Source: JAQVUB01 sp033809415 (GTDB taxonomy: Bacteria; Verrucomicrobiota; Lentisphaeria; Oligosphaerales; Oligosphaeraceae). Taken from it: DNA of 10,317 nucleotides. Shown here one piece after another: positions 5,829 to 10,317 of this stretch. Numbering within the stretch: the stretch's first letter is position 1; each line of letters begins with the position of its first letter. Under the pieces are notes generated by a model that did no database searches, was not told the origin of the DNA, and saw only the letters and a list, made by a program, of their open reading frames with translations. Both the position numbers and the translations under genes were made by a program. The stretch is from assembly GCA_033809415.1 (NCBI GenBank), contig JAPXLT010000167.1, forward strand, positions 1 through 10,317, given 5' to 3'.

Positions 5829-8801
5829 ATGTTGGAATGGATTGCCCGCAAAATTTTTGGAAGCCGGAATGCCCGGGCTCTGAAAAAATTGTATCCCCTG
5901 GTTGACCAGATCAACGAGTTTTATGCTTCCTTTCATAGCCTGACTGATGAACAGCTCAAGGCAAAAACCCCTGAATTCAAAGCGCGTCTGCAACAGGGGG
6001 AGACGACAGACGACCTGATGGTCGAAGCGTATGCCGTCGTCAAGGATGCCTGCCGCCGCCTGAAGGAAAGCAGTAATCCGGAAGAAAATACGGTTGTAGT
6101 CACCGGGCATCCGCTGCGCTGGGATATGATCCCGTTCGATGTGCAGCTGATCGGCGCCATCGCGTTGCACCAGAACAACATTGCCGAAATGGCCACCGGC
6201 GAAGGAAAGACGCTGGTGGCGACCATGCCCTTGTATTTGAACGCCCTGACTGGGCGCAATGTGCAGCTGGTCACCGTCAACGACTATCTGGCCAGGCGCG
6301 ACTCCGAATGGATGGGGCATGTCCTTAAATGGCTGGGGCTGACCGTCGGCTGCATTCAAAACAACATGTCTCCGGCCCAGCGCAGGGAACAATATGCCTG
6401 CGATGTCACTTACGGAACCAACAGCGAGTTCGGTTTCGATTACCTCCGGGACATGGGCATGGCGACAAGCCGCGAAGACCTCGTCCAAAGAGATTATTTC
6501 TACGCCATCGTCGACGAAATCGACAGCATCCTGATCGATGAAGCCAGAACCCCGCTGATCATCGCCGGCCCCGCCAAAGTCTCCACCCATGTCTTTGACA
6601 AGGTGAAGCCGGCCGTAGCCGAATTGTATCACCGCCAGTATCAGCTGATGGCCAGCCTGCTGCAAGAAGCCAAAGCCACCCTGGCAGAACCCGATGCTTC
6701 TCCAGAGGAAATTGACGAAGCCTACCTCAAAATCGCCAAAGTTCAGCTGGGCATGCCCAAACATAAGCAACTAATGCGGCTAATGGAAGACCCGTCCATC
6801 CGCAAAGCGCTTGACCGCAAAGACATCGAATTGCATGACGACAACAACCGCGGCTATCTGCAACGGGTCAAGGAAAGCCTGTTCTTTGGCATCAGTGAAC
6901 GTAATAACGAAGCGGACCTCAGCGAAAAAGGGCGTCAGTTCCTGCGTCCGGGCGATCCGGATGCTTTCGTCATCCCCGACCTGCCCACCATATTCAGCGA
7001 AATTGACAGCGATCAGACCCTCGATGAAGCCGCCAAGCTGGAAAAACGCAAGCAGGCTCAGATGGAATATGACCAGAAATCTGAAGTCATCCATAATATT
7101 TCACAACTGTTAAGAGCCTACTGCCTTTTCGAGAAGGATGTGCACTACGTCGTGCAGGACAACAAAGTCATTATTGTCGATGAGTTCACTGGACGTCCTC
7201 AGCCCGGGCGGCGCTTCAGCGAAGGTCTGCATCAAGCCCTCGAAGCCAAGGAGGGAGTTAAGATTGAACGCGAAACGCAAACCTTGGCTTCCATCACGAT
7301 TCAGAATTATTTCCGCATGTATGAAAAACTGGCCGGCATGACCGGTACCGCAGAAACGGAAGCAACCGAATTCAAATCCATCTACAATCTTGACGTCGTT
7401 GTCATTCCGACCAATCGCCCCTGCCTGCGTATCGACGGCAATGACCGCGTCTACAAGACCCAGCGCGAAAAATATGCCGCGCTGATTGACGAAATCATCG
7501 AATGCAACAAGCGCGGCCAACCAGTGCTGGTAGGTACGATTTCAGTCGAAGTGTCAGAGTTGCTCAGCCGGCTTTTGCAGCGTCGCGGAATTATCCATAA
7601 CGTTTTGAATGCCAAGCACCATCAAAGTGAAGCGGAGATCGTGGCTCGAGCCGGCCAATTCGGAGCAGTCACCATTGCCACTAATATGGCTGGACGAGGC
7701 ACGGACATCAAACTGGGCACCGGCGTCAAAGAAGTCGGCGGGCTGCATGTCATCGGCAGCGAACGCCATGACGCACGACGCATCGACCGTCAGTTGCGCG
7801 GACGTTGCGCACGCCAGGGAGACCCGGGATCGTCACGCTTCTATGTCTCCCTCGAGGATAACCTGATGCGCCTCTTCGGCTCCGACCGGCTTGCCTCGAT
7901 CATGGAACGAATGGGACTCGAAGAGGGCGAGGAACTCTCCCACAGCATGCTCAGCCGCACCATCCAGGGTGCGCAAAAACGTGTTGAGCAGCAACATTTT
8001 GCCGTTCGAAAAAGAACCTTGGAATATGACGATGTGATGAACAAGCAGCGCAGTTCCATCTATGAACTGCGACGCAACATCCTGATGACTGAAGACAGCC
8101 GCGAATTGCTTCTCAATTACATTTTCACGGCAGTGTCGGAACGGGTGGACAACGCCTTCGCCGCACGCCCGCGCCGTGAAGCACTGGACCTGACAGCCCT
8201 CAAAGACTGGCTGGCGCGCACCATACCGATCGGCTTCGCACCGGAAACTTTCACCCAGGATGAAACACCTGAGTCCTTGAGCCAATCGATTATGAAGCGG
8301 ATCGAGGAAGCATACGAGATCAAGGAAAAGATCGAAGGTTCGGACGCTTTGCGCTGGCTCGAACGCTATGTCATGCTGAATGCGCTTGACAACTATTATC
8401 AAGAACACCTCTATGCCATGGATGCGTTGCGCCAAGGGGTGCAACTGCGCTCCTACGGACAACGCGACCCCCTGGTGGAATATAAGCAGGAGGCTTACAA
8501 CCTGTATGCTGGATTGATGGATGCCATCAAGGATGAAATCTGCTCGAACATCTTCCGCTTAAGCATGATCAGTCCGGCGCAACTCGAGGCGGCCCGCAAG
8601 CAGGACAGCCAGCGAAGCGGGCGCATTTCCGAGATCCATGAAAGCATACAGGCTTTCGGCGGGATGGATCATGCCGCATCTCAGGGCAGTTCTTCAGCTG
8701 CGGCACCAGTTACTGTTCGCCGCGAGCATCCCAAAGTCGGGCGCAACGAGCCCTGCCCTTGCGGCAGCGGCAAAAAATACAAGGCTTGTTGTGGGCGCTA
8801 A
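5829..8801 (+). CDS. secA: Preprotein translocase ATPase SecA
   Basis: This 990-residue motor ATPase drives unfolded proteins through the SecYEG channel at the inner membrane. Walker A is MATGEGKT (121-128), Walker B is VDEIDS followed by ILIDEARTPLII (228-245), and the second nucleotide-binding domain has TATNMAGRGTD-type sequence near 617-626 and motif VI QLRGRCARQGD (655-665). The C-terminal zinc-binding SEC-C motif has C976, C978, C987 and C988. The segment between DEAR (to 240) and DEFTGR (from 451) is about 210 residues, versus about 116 in E. coli SecA as I recall it. The extra ~90 residues are charged and helical (about 260-340) and fall in the preprotein cross-linking domain. Motif VI reads RCARQ where E. 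coli has RSGRQ, keeping both arginines. The start ATG 5829 has only a weak purine stretch (GAGA, 8 nt upstream). Confidence 0.97.
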   Translation: MLEWIARKIFGSRNARALKKLYPLVDQINEFYASFHSLTDEQLKAKTPEFKARLQQGETTDDLMVEAYAVVKDACRRLKESSNPEENTVVVTGHPLRWDMIPFDVQLIGAIALHQNNIAEMATGEGKTLVATMPLYLNALTGRNVQLVTVNDYLARRDSEWMGHVLKWLGLTVGCIQNNMSPAQRREQYACDVTYGTNSEFGFDYLRDMGMATSREDLVQRDYFYAIVDEIDSILIDEARTPLIIAGPAKVSTHVFDKVKPAVAELYHRQYQLMASLLQEAKATLAEPDASPEEIDEAYLKIAKVQLGMPKHKQLMRLMEDPSIRKALDRKDIELHDDNNRGYLQRVKESLFFGISERNNEADLSEKGRQFLRPGDPDAFVIPDLPTIFSEIDSDQTLDEAAKLEKRKQAQMEYDQKSEVIHNISQLLRAYCLFEKDVHYVVQDNKVIIVDEFTGRPQPGRRFSEGLHQALEAKEGVKIERETQTLASITIQNYFRMYEKLAGMTGTAETEATEFKSIYNLDVVVIPTNRPCLRIDGNDRVYKTQREKYAALIDEIIECNKRGQPVLVGTISVEVSELLSRLLQRRGIIHNVLNAKHHQSEAEIVARAGQFGAVTIATNMAGRGTDIKLGTGVKEVGGLHVIGSERHDARRIDRQLRGRCARQGDPGSSRFYVSLEDNLMRLFGSDRLASIMERMGLEEGEELSHSMLSRTIQGAQKRVEQQHFAVRKRTLEYDDVMNKQRSSIYELRRNILMTEDSRELLLNYIFTAVSERVDNAFAARPRREALDLTALKDWLARTIPIGFAPETFTQDETPESLSQSIMKRIEEAYEIKEKIEGSDALRWLERYVMLNALDNYYQEHLYAMDALRQGVQLRSYGQRDPLVEYKQEAYNLYAGLMDAIKDEICSNIFRLSMISPAQLEAARKQDSQRSGRISEIHESIQAFGGMDHAASQGSSSAAAPVTVRREHPKVGRNEPCPCGSGKKYKACCGR

Positions 8802-8821
8802 CCCATTCGTTTTTTATGGGT
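8801..8821 (+). terminator. Possible weak hairpin after secA
   Basis: ACCCAT (8801-8806) and ATGGGT (8816-8821) are complementary arms around a T-rich 9-nt loop, starting at the secA stop codon. The stem is only 6 bp and no T-run follows, so termination here is uncertain. Confidence 0.25.
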
Positions 8822-8830
8822 CACTCTTCT

Positions 8831-8855
8831 GTAGTACGGGGTGCGTAGTGCGGGG
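8831..8855 (-). repeat. Heptamer array, GCACNAC type, inverted
   Basis: The plus strand reads GTAGTAC, GGGGTGC, GTAGTGC, GGGG. On the minus strand these are GCACTAC, GCACCCC and GTACTAC, the same 7-nt family as 4868-4895 and 10253-10317 but in the opposite orientation. It starts 30 bp after the secA stop. Confidence 0.7.
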
Positions 8856-8877
8856 AATTGCGTGGAGGCATAAACAT

Positions 8878-8895
8878 CAGGGCGTTTTCATTCTT
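8878..8895 (+). repeat. Left arm of an 18-bp perfect inverted repeat
   Basis: CAGGGCGTTTTCATTCTT is matched by its exact reverse complement at 9099-9116. The arms enclose 203 bp that include the first palindromic element (8955-9045), as terminal repeats of a small element would. No target-site duplication was recognised. Confidence 0.75.
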
Positions 8896-8954
8896 TCACC
8901 CAATTTCTTGTTGTGTGAAAGATTTTGAATGGGAATTACGCTGTGGCTGATTCC

Positions 8955-9045
8955 TATGTCGCGCCCCTTCAGGGCTTTGTTGATCGGGGATGATCCCTAA
9001 CCCAGGGCGTTGCCCTGGGCTGGTATGTCACGCCCCTTCAGGGCT
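8955..9045. repeat. Palindromic element I: direct repeat / palindrome / direct repeat
   Basis: A 22-bp direct repeat (8955-8976 and 9024-9045, 21 of 22 identical) contains the small hairpin GCCCCTTCAGGGC. Between the copies lies CCCAGGGC (9001-9008), GTT, GCCCTGGG (9012-9019), a perfect 8-bp stem. GGGATGATCCC (8987-8997) is a further small palindrome. I recall similar GCCCCTTCAGGGC/CCCAGGGC modules as dispersed intergenic repeats in several bacterial phyla; this is memory and was not searched. Confidence 0.75.
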
Positions 9046-9098
9046 GATTCCAACATCGTCGATTAGCCGTCCATGTCCCGTTTGTGCCACTGTCCATG

Positions 9099-9116
9099 AA
9101 GAATGAAAACGCCCTG
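9099..9116 (-). repeat. Right arm of an 18-bp perfect inverted repeat
   Basis: AAGAATGAAAACGCCCTG is the exact reverse complement of 8878-8895. It closes the interval that holds element I and is followed 37 bp later by element II. Confidence 0.75.
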
Positions 9117-9153
9117 GCATGAACATGAATAGGATAAGAAGATGTAAGATTTT

Positions 9154-9229
9154 GCGCCGTAGGCGCTTAACCATGCTTAACCCCAGGCCTGGGGTAGGAT
9201 GCCCCAAAATCAGGGTGCCTCGTAGAGGC
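9154..9229. repeat. Palindromic element II: hairpin / 16-bp palindrome / hairpin
   Basis: GCGCC-GTA-GGCGC (9154-9166) and GCCTC-GTA-GAGGC (9217-9229) are matching small hairpins, both with a GTA loop. They flank the perfect palindrome ACCCCAGGCCTGGGGT (9180-9195). Sequence differs from element I but the three-part plan is the same. It lies 65 bp upstream of the next gene's start. Confidence 0.75.
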
Positions 9230-9294
9230 GCTACAGAAGACAGAACCATTCATTTTTCCCTTTTTGTCTATTTCTTTCAAAGGAGATCAGAATC

Positions 9295-10182
9295 ATGCAG
9301 AATGACATTCTTATTGGAACTTTGGTACAGGGTAATGAGCAGTGTGAAAGCTACATCCGCCAGATCATACCCCATGGCTTCGAGAGCTTTGCCATCACCT
9401 TCGGCAACACCTTCAAAGTCGATCCGGAACAGCTCGCTGAAAAAATCATGCCGATGCTCAAGGCCCATCAAATCCGCATCGGTGCAATATCGCTGTACTG
9501 CAATCCGCTGACCGATGATGAAAGCGGCGAAAAAGCGCGTGCGGAATTCGCCCGCCTGATCGACTGCGCACACTTGTACGAAACGAACGTAGTCAGTGGC
9601 TTTACTGGACGGGTGCCCGACTGCCCAGTGCCGGATTCCATCCCCAAATTCCGTGAGGTCTGGACACCGCTTGCCGAACGGGCCGGCGAAAAAAATCTGC
9701 GCATTGCCTGGGAGAATTGTCCGATGGGTGGCACTTGGACAAAGGGGAGTCACAACATTGCCCACAATCCGGCAGCCTGGGAGCTGATGTTTGCGGCGAT
9801 TCCGCTGCCCAATATCGGCCTCGAGTGGGAACCCTGCCATCAGATGGTACAGTTGATTGATCCCATGCCCCAGCTGCGGCAATGGGTCAAACGCATTTTC
9901 CATGTCCACGGCAAGGATGCCACCATCCTCAGAGATGTCATCGCCCGCGACGGTATCAGCAGTCCAAAGCCTTTTGCCTATCATCGCACACCCGGCTTCG
10001 GCGATTGCAACTGGACCGATATCATCTCCGAACTGCGGCGCGGTAAATTCACCGGCTCGATTGACATCGAAGGCTGGCATGACGCCATCTATGGCGGAAA
10101 ACTCGAAATGACCGGCCAGGTCCACGGCATGAAATACCTGAAAGCCTGCCGCGGCGGCGAATTCATCCCATGCCCGGTTTAG
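9295..10182 (+). CDS. Second sugar phosphate isomerase/epimerase-like TIM-barrel protein
   Basis: This 295-residue protein belongs to the same superfamily as the 994-1959 product but is not a close copy. The candidate metal ligands are E140 in IAWENCPMGG, E179 in LEWEPCH, H205 in HVHGKD and E259 in IDIEGWHD. The second ligand position is usually Asp in this family; here it appears to be Glu, followed by C181-H182. A GFGDCNW segment at 234-240 corresponds to the conserved turn before the last ligand strand. It probably isomerises or epimerises a sugar or hydroxy-acid in the cytoplasm; the substrate is unknown. The start is well supported by AAAGGAG (9279-9285), 9 nt before ATG 9295. It stands alone on the plus strand, separated from secA by 493 bp, with repeats starting at its stop codon; partner genes would lie beyond the window. 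Confidence 0.88.
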   Translation: MQNDILIGTLVQGNEQCESYIRQIIPHGFESFAITFGNTFKVDPEQLAEKIMPMLKAHQIRIGAISLYCNPLTDDESGEKARAEFARLIDCAHLYETNVVSGFTGRVPDCPVPDSIPKFREVWTPLAERAGEKNLRIAWENCPMGGTWTKGSHNIAHNPAAWELMFAAIPLPNIGLEWEPCHQMVQLIDPMPQLRQWVKRIFHVHGKDATILRDVIARDGISSPKPFAYHRTPGFGDCNWTDIISELRRGKFTGSIDIEGWHDAIYGGKLEMTGQVHGMKYLKACRGGEFIPCPV

Positions 10183-10216
10183 GGTGCAGGTAACAGGGGA
10201 CAGGGTGCAGGGTCGG
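10182..10216 (+). repeat. Heptamer array, GGGTGCA type
   Basis: Five 7-nt units run GGGTGCA, GGTAACA, GGGGACA, GGGTGCA and GGGTCGG, starting with the last base of the preceding TAG stop codon. The unit differs from the GCACNAC heptamers but has the same period. Confidence 0.65.
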
Positions 10217-10238
10217 ACAAGTCGGACAGGTCGGACAA
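10212..10238 (+). repeat. Nonamer array, GTCGGACAA
   Basis: Three 9-nt units, GTCGGACAA, GTCGGACAG and GTCGGACAA, overlap the end of the heptamer array. The unit resembles GTCGGATCA in the array at 2102-2119. Confidence 0.85.
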
Positions 10239-10252
10239 AACATGGCCCCCAC

Positions 10253-10317
10253 GCACCACGCACCACGCACCACGCACCACGCACCACGCACCACGCACCA
10301 CGCACCCCGCACCACGC
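10253..10317 (+). repeat. Heptamer array GCACCAC, running off the right edge
   Basis: Nine consecutive 7-nt units are present: eight exact GCACCAC and one variant GCACCCC (10302-10308). The next unit begins at the window edge. It is the longest and least decayed array in the window, suggesting recent expansion by slippage. Confidence 0.95.

Larger units (their letters stand above)
8802..9294. other. 493-bp repeat-rich gap without a supported gene
   Basis: From left to right this gap contains a weak hairpin, an inverted heptamer array (8831-8855), an 18-bp inverted repeat pair (8878-8895 and 9099-9116), an 8-bp stem (TCTTTCAC 8892-8899 with GTGAAAGA 8915-8922), and two different hairpin/palindrome/hairpin elements (8955-9045 and 9154-9229). 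The short open frames here run through these repeats and are not called. The last ~55 bp (9240-9294) is the T-rich leader of the next gene; no clear promoter boxes were found. Confidence 0.6.

Noticed and set aside
5790..6770. Long minus-strand frame (326 codons) opposite secA, and similar ones at 7833-8462 and 9277-10305
   Set aside because: They are antisense to genes with clear family motifs, show low-quality composition, and are typical shadows of GC-biased third codon positions.
8892..8922. Regulatory RNA or terminator from the TCTTTCAC/GTGAAAGA stem
   Set aside because: Only 8 bp with a 15-nt loop and just four T's afterwards; it may be part of the surrounding element, and no RNA family was recognised.
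9028..9249. Minus-strand 73-codon frame between secA and the second isomerase gene
   Set aside because: It reads through palindromic element II and part of element I; repeat-encoded frames of this kind are expected by chance and no ribosome binding site was recognised.
10253..10317. CRISPR array
   Set aside because: The units are 7 nt and directly adjacent with no spacers, so this is a simple tandem array.

Overview
The window looks like a chromosomal segment of a PVC-superphylum bacterium, most likely Lentisphaerota (Victivallales-like). This is inferred from gene content: an H-X9-DG prepilin, Gfo/Idh/MocA and sugar-phosphate-isomerase-like genes, a GntR-LacI hybrid regulator, a long SecA, and intergenic gaps packed with short-period repeats. 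No rRNA, tRNA, CRISPR or transposase gene was seen.

Left half (1-4722): a probable catabolic module. A regulator with a GntR-type winged helix and a LacI-like sensor domain (3691-4722, +) is divergent from a minus-strand series: Gfo/Idh/MocA oxidoreductase (3423-2248), sugar phosphate isomerase/epimerase (1959-994) and a type II secretion/type IV pilus-like prepilin (933-187). The divergent gap holds two identical 9-bp dyads (ACGATTCGT) 48 bp apart inside a larger inverted repeat. One lies just downstream of a good minus-strand promoter, so the regulator probably controls the series. The oxidoreductase and isomerase probably act in succession on an unknown sugar or polyol.

Middle (4723-8801): two housekeeping genes on the plus strand, pyrE (orotate phosphoribosyltransferase) and secA (translocase ATPase). 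A strong 39-bp inverted repeat lies between them. This SecA is about 90 residues longer than the E. coli protein, the extra length lying in the preprotein cross-linking region.

Right (8802-10317): a 493-bp gap with two different palindrome-rich elements, then a second, distinct isomerase/epimerase-like gene (9295-10182), then arrays of 7-nt and 9-nt repeats running to the window edge.

The most unusual content is intergenic. Five copies of a repeat share three CACGAA-like boxes at strict 9- and 10-nt spacing. Nonamer arrays occur at three sites and heptamer arrays at four. In two places a nonamer array is followed by a heptamer array in the same order and strand. Two elements share a hairpin/palindrome/hairpin plan. 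All of this is visible in the sequence; its function is unknown.
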